From Pocillopora verrucosa (taxonomy: Eukaryota > Cnidaria > Anthozoa > Scleractinia > Pocilloporidae): 64,000 nt of DNA. The notes under the pieces are model-generated. The model had not been told where the DNA came from. It worked only from the letters and a program-made list of their open reading frames with translations, and ran no database searches. Every line of letters begins with the position of its first letter. Within the stretch, counting starts at the first letter, position 1. Location of the stretch: positions 16,472,003 to 16,536,002 of the forward strand of contig NC_089315.1 in NCBI RefSeq assembly GCF_036669915.1, read 5' to 3'. Position numbers and translations under genes: made by a program. Of this stretch, positions 36,674 through 48,408 are shown piece by piece.

Positions 36674-38028
36674 ATGGCGCTTTGGAGGAAAAGTTTGTCA
36701 TTTTCTTGCAGTAATTGTGAGAGACAAACGAAGTATTCTTGTATAACGTGTGGTAAAAGTATATGTGTTCGATCGGAATATTCGATTCCTGAAGTTAATG
36801 AAGAAGCTATCGGCTGGCAACCAAATAAACGTGTTGGGTATTGTCTCAAGTGTGCTTTTTGTACAGAAAAGCTTGTCAAAGATTGTCAGAGCGAAGTAGA
36901 TGACAAAGACCATGGTCAGAGGGATCTTACAACATGTATTCGCGAAGAAGAAGAAGAAGAAGAAGAAGAAGAAGAAGAAGAAGAAGAAGAGTCAGATTTC
37001 ATCGAGGAAGGTGAAATGGTGAGTTCTGAATGTAGGAAAAGGAAGAAAAGAATTGGGCGGAGAGCGACTTGGAAAGAAGATCACATCACTGATATGGTAA
37101 ATATCATTGTTAATGATGACCAGCTGGTCAAGAAACTGATATTTTGCAATACTAAGAAAGCAAGCAATACTGAAGCTTATGAGATGGTGCGGAAACGGCT
37201 GAACGTCGAATACAATAAGACCACCGGAAGTGATTTTCCTTTCCAAGTGCAACAAATGAGAAATAAATTTAAGTCATGCATTAGTACGTGTAAGCAGATC
37301 TGCATGACAATGAAAACTGCTTCAGGTATGAAAGGTTTGTTGAAGAACGGGGATATGGTAAATGGTTTGACCTTCTTTATGTACTTGTTAAAACTAGAGA
37401 TTCATGTCAACGAGAAAATGCATGTAAACCCTCTGTACATATTGGAAATGTAGACAAGCAAGATACCAGCAAGAATGATCAAGAAGTTGATGGTGATGAT
37501 GATGACTGTGCAAGCACTTCATCCAGCCTTATGGATAGCAGTGGAGAAGTCCCATCCAAGGGTAAACGTTTCTTGGCAAAGAAACCTGCCTCTAAAAGAG
37601 CTAAAACTGAGCAGATGGCAAAAGCTGTTGAACTACTTCAAAGTACTATTGAGAATGATCCCACCAAAGAACTTTTTCAAATTTTAAGGAAAGATATGAA
37701 GCAGTCTAGAGAACAGGAAATGAGGTACTTCCAGTTGATGTGTGGCCTACTAACACCCAACAGCAACCCAAACATGCAACCCCATGGTAATTTCCATCCT
37801 TATAGCAGGTCTTATTCTGATGATTTTCATCATCAAAGCCATAATTTTGCACAACAATCTGTGTCCAATCCCAGAGCTAGCAGCAGTCACCCAAGTACCC
37901 CATCCTTTGGGTACACATCATTGATGTCATCTGCTCCAAAAAATGATGAGCAGTCTCTCCTACATCACGTTCAGTCAACTATGACTTCTCAAGGACAATC
38001 TGGTGTTTCACAGTTGTACCAATTTTGA
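36674..38028 (+). CDS. Harbinger accessory protein: zinc-cluster, Glu-rich, Myb/SANT-like (frameshifted)
   Basis: The first reading frame runs 36,674-37,453; the natural continuation is in another frame from about 37,320 to 38,028. The N-terminus (residues about 12-60) has paired cysteines (CSNCERQTKYSCITCGKSIC, later CLKCAFC) resembling the small zinc ribbon found at the end of piggyBac-type transposases. A run of about 18 Glu encoded by a GAA microsatellite follows. Next comes a Myb/SANT-like domain (about 115-215) with W73-type spacing around RRATWKEDHITDMVNII. The downstream frame supplies GYGKWFDLLY and a Lys/Ser-rich, Gln-rich tail ending QLYQF. One base missing in the AAA run near 37,329 accounts for the shift. 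In this superfamily the Myb-like partner carries the transposase to DNA and into the nucleus. Confidence 0.75.
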
Positions 38029-39829
38029 AAGGGTCTTGGCATGCACTCTAATATTTTAAAGTTATTTTGGAACTGCTTTGAAAAGAGCCTTCTACACTAT
38101 GGTCTTGAAGTTCCTATAACTCAAATAATCTTTCTCCACCAGCAGAAATCTCAATATTGCACTGATATGATGGTTCAAGAAGTGTAGCATTTTGTTTAAA
38201 TATTGGTTTTTTAAAAGAATTTGTAAATTAAGTCTGTTTTTATCTCAAACACAACCAAGCTGTGAGGGGCATGGATCTATTCCTTGTTCATGACATCACA
38301 AACTGCTTTGCAGTGCAAAAATTCTTTGAAAGAAGTCTGTGATGTCAAACAGGAATAGAGCCATGCTTCTTGTGGTCCAAGTTGGTCGTTGTTGTTATCC
38401 ATAAAAATCCAGGTCTTAAGCAAATTAAGACAAAACAGTGGAATTTTGCTCAGAAAAATACAAATATATATTTGAGAGAAAAATACAAATATTTATTTGA
38501 GGGAAAAATTGGGGGAAACAGTTGGTGGGGAGAACATATTTTAAAGCAAATATCAACGAAGTGGTGATCATGTCCGACCAGTAAGTTTTGTACCGTTAAC
38601 TGTCATAATTGATTGAATGAGCTGATAGCCAACTTATAAGGTGTACCTGGCAATGTTCCTGAAGTGGATGCAAATTATGTACAGGTGCAGGCCAAACTAT
38701 CTATTTTTGGCAGCAGAGGTATTAATGATATTACCTGAGTTCCCATGTAGTTTCTTTGCACTGAGATACCACCATAGGTAGTTTGGTATGTTTTGGTTGT
38801 CAAGATACGATCCTCAATAATTCTCTGTTTAATGTTTACTTTGTGGTTATGAGTAGTCAAAACAAAAACTTGTGCAATGGAAAACAAGTACTGCTGTCTC
38901 CTCAAGGCTATACCCTGGTGACAGTGTAGATACCCTTTCAAAGTTGTTCCCTCAAAAACATGAAAGGAACAGGGTATCATAATGTGTATTACTGAAATGT
39001 ACATTATGGTTTACAAATCATTCAAATGTTGTGTTTCACTTTGAATCTTTTCGTTCATTTTTTTATATCCCTTTGTTAATTTGTTTGAAATTATATTACA
39101 AAAGTTGGAAAACAAAGGAAAATTGTATGGTGAAAGAATCAATACATTTCTTTAACGAAGGAAATAACAACTGAATTACAGTATTGCAATTCTCATCATA
39201 ACAGTGTTTATCTCTTGGTACTGTATGTAATGTCTGAAAAATATACAGTGATGCAACGTAATGTCATATATTAATAGTATTCCTTGATCCAATGACTATC
39301 ATTGCTTGCTTGAACATGAACTCGAGACCTGTGCATTTCTAACTTGCATTTAAAATGGGTCGCTTAAAGCATTGATGAGAAGTAATGCAACAAACGTATT
39401 AGGAATGTCATGTTATTCAGTTCCTTTGGTCCAATTTGATTCTTTTTTCTGTTATGTGTACTGAAAAGAAATGTAATAGTGAAGTAAGAGAGTTTTTCAT
39501 ATAATGCCGATTTGCAGGGCTTGTACATGTAATGCTTGAAATTGAGACAGTTCCACAAAATATTCATTTCTACCCCCGTGGATTAAGAGCGTAGAACTCG
39601 CGTTCCGGCGTGAAGGCAAGTAGCAAGTTCTTGAAGTACACGCTAAAGTTTAAGACGGTTGCCGGAGTTAGCGGGAGTTTGAGGTCTGACAAAAAACTTC
39701 ACAGGGGCGTTGAATGTTTTATGGAACAACACACTGTTGCTTTTATGAAGTTTACCTGAAATGTGAAGTTACAATATATGGAGAACTTTAAAAATAACAT
39801 TGATGACAAAAAAATTATTTTAATCACGT
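38029..39829. other. Convergent 3' region inside the Harbinger element
   Basis: Non-coding DNA between the stop codons of the two transposon genes. A hairpin at about 38,268-38,365 has arms carrying GACATCACAAACT and TCTGTGATGTC, and ATGGATCTATTCCT against AGGAATAGAGCCAT. The rest shows no feature. Confidence 0.55.
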
Positions 39830-41153
39830 CTACATTTCCAGTTCGTTTGCTTCTTTTTCCTGCCACATTTTCCTGGTCAGAGCCTCCCTTATTGCTCCAG
39901 CTTTGCGAGATGAATCCTTTCTCTTAGGGCAGTTGCGCATCTGTAACAGATCTCGTATTTCTTCTCTGGACCTTTTCTTTTGTGTGAAAGGATCAATTGA
40001 CAAATCCAGTTGGGCAGGAAGGCTGTCCTTTGTGGTAATGCAGATGTTGTGAAGTACAATACACGCGAGCGCGGTCAGTTTCACCGAATCTGGTCTACAT
40101 TCTAGCTTTCGATACAAAACTCTCCATCTGCTCTTCAGTTGTCCATAGGCTCGCTCAGTTACCATTCTTGCGCGGCTTAGACGATAGTTAAAATAGCCCT
40201 CTTCAGGTGTAAGGTTAGCATTACCATATGGTTTCATTAACCACACTCTGAATGGGAAAGCAGAATCGCCCAAAATCATCGGGTAAACCTCGGTACCTTC
40301 AATGACTTGAGAAATTGATGGTATGATGTTGTTTTCAGTAATGTTGTGCCACAAATCCGTGGACTGGAAAATGATGGAATCGTGTGAATTTCATGGAAAA
40401 CCAACACTTGCCCAGATGAAACGATCCTGTGCATCTACAATGGCCATTAATACTATTGAATAAAAGTTCTTAAAGTTATGATAATCTTTACAGGCTTTCA
40501 GACCGCCAGGAGGGCATTGAATGGGGATGTGGCACCCATCTACAGCACCCCAGCAGCAGGGGAATTGCCAAAACGCTGTCATATCCACCATTTTCTCCAT
40601 AATATTCTGTTTGGTGATTGGAAAATGCGCTTGCACCGAAGGTTTCCACAGGTTTCTTATGATCGCTTCACATACTTCCTCTATGATTTTGTGAACGGTC
40701 GTCACACCAAGGCCAAACAGTTCCGCAATGGTGTATAGGTAGTCACCTCTACCTAATCTGTAAAAGACATATAGCCAGCCTACATTCGGCAGAAACGGGC
40801 TGCTCTGTGACAAAATCTTTCTCAATATCAGGTCGAAGACTCTTCAAAATTAGGTTAAACGTATTCCTTGATACACGAAAGGTTTTCTTAAATCTTCCTT
40901 CATCATAGGACGCCCAGACCAATTCCCGCCAACCTGTGTTTTTATGACTGCGACGACAACTGCGAGGTCTTCGAGCGCTAATTTCATCTTCACCTGACTG
41001 TAACAGGAGACACGTCAGCAAACAAAGTCGTACGATAAACCTTTTCCTCATTAACACCAATGTAACCATATTACGCCGTAGTTGACGTCGCCGTTGTCTT
41101 TCCCTGGAAATTTTCTCGAGCAAAATTGTTTTCAGAGCTTTAGCCCGCGCCAT
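39830..41153 (-). pseudogene. Harbinger transposase (DDE_Tnp_4/HARBI1 type) with stop and frameshift
   Basis: The start is the ATG at 41,153 (MARAKALKT). An Arg-rich region and the TFRVSRNTFNLILKSLRPDIE segment come first, then a helix-turn-helix-like stretch (LFGLGVTTVHKIIEEVCEAI). The catalytic motifs are all present: GAVDGCHI (first Asp), ILGDSAFP (second Asp) and ERAYGQLKSRWR (Glu), with HNIC near the end. Reading changes frame near 40,775, at a TTTT run (CTTTTACAG), and meets an in-frame TGA at about 40,388-40,390 just after WASVGFP. It is therefore broken as read, but the catalytic residues survive and the lesions are few, so the copy is young. Confidence 0.85.
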
Positions 41154-41825
41154 GTTTGTTTCAAAATGACACCTCTGACCAGAGACACTGCATTTGGGAA
41201 GAGAATTAAATTCGACCGTATTGATTTCGACGCATAAAACCACGCCACGATTTATGTCGACGGAACGACGAATTTAATGGAATTAAATTCGTCTGAATTA
41301 AATTCGACTGTAGTGCGACGTATAAACTAGGCCTTAGATGTCATGGTACTAGAAGCTTGATATCATTTTCCATTGGCAAGAAAAGTATGCCTTTGAAATG
41401 AATCAGCCCTTTTCACCCAGCCTCACATGACCTATCTCATGCCAAAATCATGGAATACCACCTTAAAAGTACCAGAGATGGAGAGCTCACAGAACAAAAA
41501 GTAGGTCTGCCCATTGTTAGGTTACCGGTATACACTCTCAACAGTGCAATTTCATGGTGACTTGAAAAATGTGTACCCGTTATTGGAAAAAGTTACTGGA
41601 CTGCAATCATAAGAACCCTTTTGATTTTACACACATTCACCTATAAAATCTTGGTCTTTTGTGTCGGTCACCTCAAAAATAGCCTTCTAGCCACTAACTT
41701 TCTCATGCTCTCTTTGTAACCTATTCTTTTTGCACTAAGCAGATCACATAATTACAAGCTTTAAATGGTCTATTTCATGGGGATAACTTGGTCTAAGTGC
41801 ATCACATTTTCCTTGTGTATTTCAG

Positions 41826-44800
41826 AGAATCTTAAAAGGTTAAAGGTTCTTTTTCCGAGCATGGAGGACAGTAAATAGTTTGCTGCCCTTGAAACTTTCT
41901 CTGGAGATGTAAATGAAGTAGCAGACTTCCTCCTACAAGAAAGAGGTTGGTATGGTCTACTCTTACTAATTCTGTCTGCTTGTAGCAGTGCATACCAGTA
42001 AATCACAACATAATCATAATAGTAACTATATGCGTTGTTATTATTATTAATTAATATTATTATTTTTTTCGTCAATATAATGAATTATTAACTTGATTTT
42101 CCTGATTGATTTTGATTGACACTAGCTTATGTAATTAAGCCACGTGAATAGTTCAGTTTTCAGTTCAGATACTTAAGATTCGAAGATACGTACAGGTTCT
42201 GCTAACCTGTCTTGCTGACCCGTGTTCTGTTATACCCTGACCTGTTTCATCTGTTGCTGACCTGTACGTAGCTATACGCCGTGAAACAATCCTACTAGAC
42301 ATCGTCATAGAAGTAAGTTCTCAGTGCTGTAATTCTATCTAATAGTTTTACTCGTGTGTTTATGAATCGATGGATCCTGTTCAATTTCTCAAATGTATCT
42401 AGTTCTTTTCTTTAGATCGAATAATAATATATTGGAATAGATTATACGATTTGCGTAGCCTAGTTGGATTGCCTGTTTGGTTTTGTTGGACCATTATTAT
42501 TATCATCATTATGTTATCTACTTATATAATATAATGACAATACAATAATTAATATCTATATTTATTATTTTCAGGGGCCAGTGGTGATAGTGCAAGCAGG
42601 ACCTCTGCTGGGATCTCTGGAGAGACTGCGTTAGGTATGTGTTGCAACTATGGTGATATTTAATTGAAATGTTCTTTATGGCAGTTGAGGAACATCTATT
42701 AAAAATGTCTCAATATCAGTTCAGAAGAATAGTACAGGGGATATAATTTTGCATACTGAAAAAGTAATTGCTATATGAAATTCACATCAGTTTTACAGGT
42801 GTTTACTGAAATAAGACAAAGGCAAGTGGTATGATTGTCACTATAATAGGTACTGACCTGCTTCTGTTGCATTTCAATACAACCATTCACTCAACATGAA
42901 TTTGAAACTTGTTCAACTGATTTTCTGCTGATTCTTTCCCTTTAACTTACCATTTTCAGTTATCCCCTCCACCAATAGTGCTGATATAGATGACAAAGCT
43001 CTTGTCCATTTCTCCCAAAGACTGTACATGTGCCAGATGGTATAACAGTTTTATTTACACCAATCTTGTTACACTAATTTTGGGGTTTATTTTTCTGTCC
43101 TTATATGTTTTGTGGTACTTACCTTCAGTTAATATTCAGAACTGTCCACTTGCATGTAGTGAGAGTTATTTTAACAAAACTGACATCAGATTAAGAGAAT
43201 ATAGTGTCTGGCATTTTTTGATAGGGGGGTCGGTGTAGCATAACTGGGTCTTTGCCACCCTTTTATGAATTTTCATATCTGCTGCTGGTGTCCAGGTTAT
43301 TATATATTCCTATAGTGCTATTAAATATTTTCTTATAACACATTTGCTCATGAACCACATGTACTTCCCAAGTGAATCCATGTCTCTTGTTCTGCTTGTA
43401 ATGTCACCAGGTTTAATGCCAACAAAAGACTCTGACATTTAACTTGTGCAGAGGGAATAGATCTCTCAGACTATACCTAAATGTGCACAATTTAGGCAAA
43501 TAAGAGAAAAGTTTTTGCAAATATTGCATTGAAAATACAGTTCCAATGCTACTTTGACAAAGGTATACTGCAGATACATGCAAAACAATTTAATTTTTAT
43601 TAAAATTGTTTTCCTTCAGGCCTGTCAGCTATCGAATTTTAAAGATCTTTAAGGAAGATGTGATTACTGATGGTCCATCCATGCCCATCACTTTTAACCA
43701 CTCGAAGAATCCTTTTCGAGAGCTTTGCAGGATTTATAAGAAAAGTGCCAACAAACTCGTTAGACCACCAGTGGTCTATTTTGTCTCAGAAAGTGGTAAA
43801 GAGGATTTATTGGAAGAAGAGGCAGCTGATATTGGGGGACCATTAAGGGAGTTCTTCACCATTGCTTTAGAATCACTTTCAAAAGAAACAGCTCCTCAAC
43901 TATTTGAAGGTGATGATGACCACAAACTCCCCGTCCATAGTCAGCAGCTGGTACTTTGTGGATATTTCAAAATGATGGGAGAAATTGTGGCTCATGCCAT
44001 TATTCATGATGAAGTGTGGTTTGCTGGTCTGGCAAGGGCAGTCAAAGTGTATTTGTCCACTGGCTGCACTGAAACTGCCGCTCAAGTGGTGTGTACAGAA
44101 GGTGTTCCTGATTTGAATGTCCGGAAAGTGCTGCAACGCATGTCCCAAGTTGATGAAGATGAAGTTGCCTTCTTGAATAGTGAAGATATAGTCTCTAATC
44201 TTCTGGATGAAAGTGGAGTTAGTGCCTCTTTTGTTACCATTAATAAAGCAGCCCAAGTTGCATATGAGATTATGGTACACCAAGTTATCCACAAGAGGTA
44301 AAGGGAATTAGACGAGATCAGGAAAGGACTCAATGTTTTGCATATTGGAACTTTGCTAATGGATCATCCTAAAGTTACTTCCCTGGTTTTCCCAACGGTG
44401 GATGAAGTTACAGTCCATCTTCATGTCTTGTTAGCAAGGGTGAAAAAAGACCCTACATCTTGCCAAAGTGGAAAGAGTGACACAGCATTTGGATATTTTC
44501 ATGAATATCTTCAAAACGTTTGTAAGAGAAAAGAAGGTAGGTAGCTTAATAGTTGGGATATTCATTTTTGGTACTCTTTCCTTTATGGGTTGTGATACTG
44601 TTGTTATGTTTAACTCATTAAACCCTTATAATACCCCAATGAAAATAGTTTGTTAACAATCAAAACTCTTTTTGTTGATCATTTCCTTTGTTAGATTATG
44701 TCATAGAGTAGTGATTTGTATATAGGAGAAACAAGATGCTGAGTGCTAAGGTCAAGATCAAATTCAAGGAAAGAAATTCAAACATTAAGTTCAAGTTATT

Positions 44801-45041
44801 TATGCTGCAATTTTTAGGGACTGAAATCAAATCTATATTGGCCTTTATCACTGGAACACCCCTCATGCCCAAAGAAGTAATTGTTGGATTTTTGCCAGAT
44901 GATAAAGGTCATTCATTGCCTGATCCCGACACCTGTGCTTGTTCATTGAAGATACCAACATGCTTTTCCACATATGGCCAATTTGAGGCAGCATTTGATG
45001 CAACAGTCCGTATTCAAGGAAAAGAATATGGACGAGCTTAA
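41826..45041 (+). pseudogene. CUE/UBA-HECT E3 ubiquitin ligase-like gene with two in-frame stops
   Basis: Exons by splice phase: 41,826-41,945, 42,575-42,634, 42,960-43,039, 43,620-44,536 and 44,818-45,041. The phase into exon 43,620 is not resolved, so an exon or donor may be missed there. The first exon encodes a CUE/UBA-like fold (LKRLKVLFPSMEDSK, then FAALETFSGDVNEVADFLLQ) interrupted by TAG at 41,876. The fourth encodes the N-lobe of a HECT domain (EEEAADIGGPLREFF, FKMMGEIVAHAI), with an in-frame TAA at 44,299 after VIHKR and the same frame continuing RELDEIRKGL. The last exon has the C-lobe with the catalytic cysteine in PDPDTCACSLKIPTCFSTY. HECT enzymes take ubiquitin on that Cys. It resembles the G2E3-like HECT families expanded in cnidarians and fish. 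Most of it is well preserved, so inactivation is recent. Confidence 0.8.
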
Positions 45042-46193
45042 AGGGTGTACCTGTAGTCATTTAATAGAGAATAGGTGTTTAGCATTTTACCGTAATAACC
45101 TACGGTGATTTGCAAGTTCCTTCTAGTTGTGTTATGGTTACTGTTTTTATGGGTTACCCTACCACATGGTTAATGTACTTAATTGGGACCGCTCAGCAAA
45201 AAAGTCAGAAAAAACTGTCTTCCAATCCCATAGCATTGATTAAATGTTTTTTTGAGTCTGAAGTATCATTCCAACTGTCATAAACTGTTTATATCTGTTA
45301 AAGCAAAAGTGCTACCAAGCAGCTTTGATTTTGCCGAAGGGGGCATGTTCTATTTTGGTGCATCTGAGTGCAAGAATCATTAGTGCTAATATAAAGTAAA
45401 TGGAACTTGATAAAATCATTGTGCCTTTGCTACTTAGTGGTGGGTTCTACAGCCATTGTTAAACACCTGTGAAGGTCATCATGCACTCTTAAATGCACTT
45501 GCTACAACACCAACTCATGTTAACATTTTTAAAGCTTAAAAGAATTACTAATAACTTTTTCTTGTAACTGTTCAATTCAGTATTGACTGTAATTACTGTA
45601 TTTTTTCATTCTACTTGGGAAAATATGTTGTAATGTTTTGATATTTGAAAATACTGTATCAGAGAGAGAGAGCATGAAATAGCGAAGATGAGAGTATTAT
45701 AAATTGAACTGCTGTTAATTACTCAAGCGCTACGTTACCTGGCCATGGCAATAAAAATATTTTGACTTTGTTTACAAGTATATGTGGTCAAACAGTTTGC
45801 CAGAATAATGTTTTTCATAAAATCCATGCTGGGGTAAAACCAGAATTTAGTTGTCTCTCCTATCTATTTGAAACCAGAAAACAAAGGAAATTTGATAGGT
45901 ATAGTTGTTGGGACAGTTCAACTTTTTAAACTTACACTGCAAGTTAGATAGTTGTTTTATAGTTGTACACATAAACGACTTTCGGCACCCTTTCCTTCTT
46001 TCAAACTTCACTGGGGCTCTTATGATAGCATTAATCTGCATAAGTAAAACAGCTGTCGAGGAGGCTAGAACAAGCTTATTGGTTATTTTAATTACAATGA
46101 AAGTACCTTAGTCATTGTGACATAGTAAATGAAAGTTATTGTTAATGGAAAAAGAAAAATGGTTGCAGTAATTGTTACTTTGCATTTTTCCGG
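45042..46193. other. Convergent intergenic region
   Basis: Lies between the HECT-like gene (plus) and the last exon of the integrase-like gene (minus). AT-rich, with a short GA run near 45,661. Two frames on opposite strands (45,847-46,111) overlap each other and have no recognisable features. Confidence 0.5.
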
Positions 46194-47471
46194 CTATTGC
46201 ACATCTCCATCACTCAAACGTTGTTTTAATAGGTATACAACTTCCATGTAGATGTCTACTCCGCAGTATTGTGAATCTCTTAAAGGGTCAATAATTCTTT
46301 GCATCTGTTCCACCTCCTGTTGAAAGAAAGGAAACTGTGTTGATGGCACTTCAACGTTGTTACTATTTTCTTCATGTGAACCATCCCATTCCTGAGTTGG
46401 GAGCGTACCATCCCAATCAATTCCATAGTCGTCAAGGGAAACCTGTCAATGATAAGATGATATCACAATAATTAACATGCTTCTAATTTGAAATGTAGTG
46501 TGTCGTGTTTAAGTGTTTCCAGAAAATGCCGTTTCCAGCTACGCAAGCTGTTTCTTCAATCCCGCTGTCTGGCTAAAAAGATCGCAAACCACCCAAAACT
46601 TCACAAGTCGAACACCGCGTTTCATATCAAACTTTGGGTTGGGATTTTGCTAACAATGGCACGATTTTTTAATCCTTTTATGGGCATTGTCATTGTTGAC
46701 AGCTTTGAGGCTCTTTTGTTATAAGAACAAAGGTTTGAAAGAACCGACGCGTATCCGATTTCCGAGCGCGAGATTCAAAAACTTCGTTAATGACCTGAAT
46801 GTGACAAAATCTTTCTTTCTCGGGGTGGGCTTAGGGAGAAGTTGTCTAGAGCAACGGCAAACTTGCCGGCGGACGGAAGGGTAAATTTGTTACATGGAGA
46901 GCGGGCTGTCGGCTGTGTTAAGTTCTCTCCTTTTTCCCGCAAATAAACGCAAATTTCGAGGTAGAGAAAGGACGACAGTTTGTATCTTAAAATACGAATG
47001 GAATATGCCACACAACTATCGTAAAAGAAATCGAAACTGAAGCGAAGGTACAAGTATTTTTAATTATTTTTGCTGGCCTGTTGTAATGCGCGCCAAACAA
47101 GTTGCGAGAAAGCTGTCTGTCTCAAGCGAAGAATTAAAAAGCGTCATAACCAATTATATTTGAAATATCTACTGTTAGAGCGGTTTATTGTCATAATAAA
47201 ACCCCTTTCAGTGCATCAAGACCTTGAAAGTATTCAAAGCTTTTTAAACGCTTTCATAGTATTGTGTATTGTCTTATGGGCTTTGTCGCGAATTTGATCG
47301 TCAACAAACCATTAATTAATTTTTTTTCTTTCCGTGAACAAGCGCGCTTGCTTGAAGAAGCGGCTGGGCAGCCTTGAAAGGTTCTAATATAGACTTTTAT
47401 TCAGATTGTTGTGGGAATCACTGTGCGAATTGCCTATGTATACAATTAAACAAACTTTGTTTCCGTCCCGA

Positions 47472-48070
47472 AACATCTTTGAAAGCGTCTTTGAAATTCG
47501 CGCTCAGTTGACATCAATTGTTCTCTAGTTTTCATGAATGCCCTTATTATGCTAATGACGGGTTTTAAAACTGATGCGTGTGCCACTTGCAATTGACAAC
47601 AATCATTCCGCTCTCGTCATTGGAAAAGAGTTATCTGAAAATAGTCATCGGAAAAGATCGGTTTAGAGTTGTTTAAAGTCTTAAAATGTTTTCGAAGTTC
47701 AAAGTAGAAAAGTCGCAAGCAAACAGGACGTCAGCACGTCCTCTAAAAACTTGACCCAAGGCATTTCATTTCATTTCATTTTTTCATTAACATCTTTGAA
47801 AGCGTCTTTGAAATTCGCGCTCAGTTGACATCAATTGTTCTCTAGTTTTCATGAATGCCCTTATTATGCTAATGACGGGTTTTAAAACTGACGCGCGTGC
47901 CACTTGCAATTGACAACAATCATTTCGCTCTCGTCATTGGAAAAGAGTTATCTGAAAATAGTCATCGGAAAAGATCGGTTTAAAGTTGTTTAAAGACTTA
48001 AAATGTTTTCGAAGTTCAAAGTAGACAAGCCGCAAGCAAACGTCCTCTACAAACGTGGCCCAAGGCATTT
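47472..48070. repeat. Tandem duplication of about 290 bp
   Basis: Copy 1 (47,472-47,767) and copy 2 (47,789-48,070) both start AACATCTTTGAAAGCGTCTT and share nearly all bases up to CCCAAGGCATTT. They are joined by a TTTCA-rich link. Copy 2 lacks about 14 bases present in copy 1. Both lie in the intron between exons 2 and 3 of the integrase-like gene. Confidence 0.9.
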
Positions 48071-48078
48071 CGAGGTAG

Positions 48079-48408
48079 AGCAGTCTGTCCTCTCTTTGCC
48101 CCTTCTTGAGGCGTACGACCAAGGCGTACGACCAACGCATTCGCCATTTGCACGAAATCGTCAGTGACCAGGCGACGGAATTGGCAGAAAGAAGGGCAGA
48201 AGTTTTTCAGCTTCGCCAGGAACTCCAGCTTCTAAGAAATGAGCTTGCCCAAAGTCGTCACCCTGTAAAGAACGCTGTGAAGTTTAACGTTAGCCGCAAA
48301 AACTATTGGGACGTAGATAAGTCTTCGCGGTCTATGAAGAGGAAAAAAATCAGAGAGTACCTCCGAAATGCCACAGATATTTTACCAGCGGAATTCAAAC
48401 CGATTGAA
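48079..48408 (+). CDS. Orphan exon fragment: Arg/Glu-rich coiled coil
   Basis: An open plus-strand frame encodes a heptad-like coiled coil (HLHEIVSDQATELAERRAEV, QLRQELQLLRNELAQ). A basic segment follows (NYWDVDKSSRSMKRKKIREY) and then LPAEFKPIE, just before a good donor (GAA|GTACGT at 48,409). There is no ATG in frame, and no partner exon is recognisable downstream. It starts immediately after the 290-bp tandem duplication, within a 13-bp repeat of GGCGTACGACCAA. It is likely a stray exon or gene fragment; the family is not recognised. Confidence 0.45.

Larger units (their letters stand above)
36307..41341. mobile_element. PIF/Harbinger DNA transposon, about 5.0 kb
   Basis: Terminal inverted repeats of about 62 bp (36,307-36,368 and 41,280-41,341) differ at two positions and begin ACATCTAAGGCCTAGTTTAT. 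Subterminal GAATTTAATT and AATTAAATTCG words are repeated. The element carries two convergent genes: a plus-strand Myb/SANT-like protein (36,674-38,028) and a minus-strand DDE transposase of the HARBI1 type (41,153-39,830). That two-gene set defines the PIF/Harbinger superfamily. No clean 3-bp target duplication is visible, since the flanks read TAA on the left and TTA on the right of the GGCC core. A foldback at about 38,268-38,365 lies between the genes. Confidence 0.9.

Noticed and set aside
37321..37340. An intron with donor CAG|GTATGA in the Harbinger accessory gene
   Set aside because: Coding similarity continues without a gap in the neighbouring frame (RFVEERGYGKWFD), so a one-base frameshift fits and an intron does not.
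42990..43238. Plus-strand 82-aa frame with a hydrophobic stretch
   Set aside because: It starts out of frame within an exon of the HECT-like gene and continues into its intron; the in-frame reading (VIPSTNSADIDDK) joins the upstream exon by phase.
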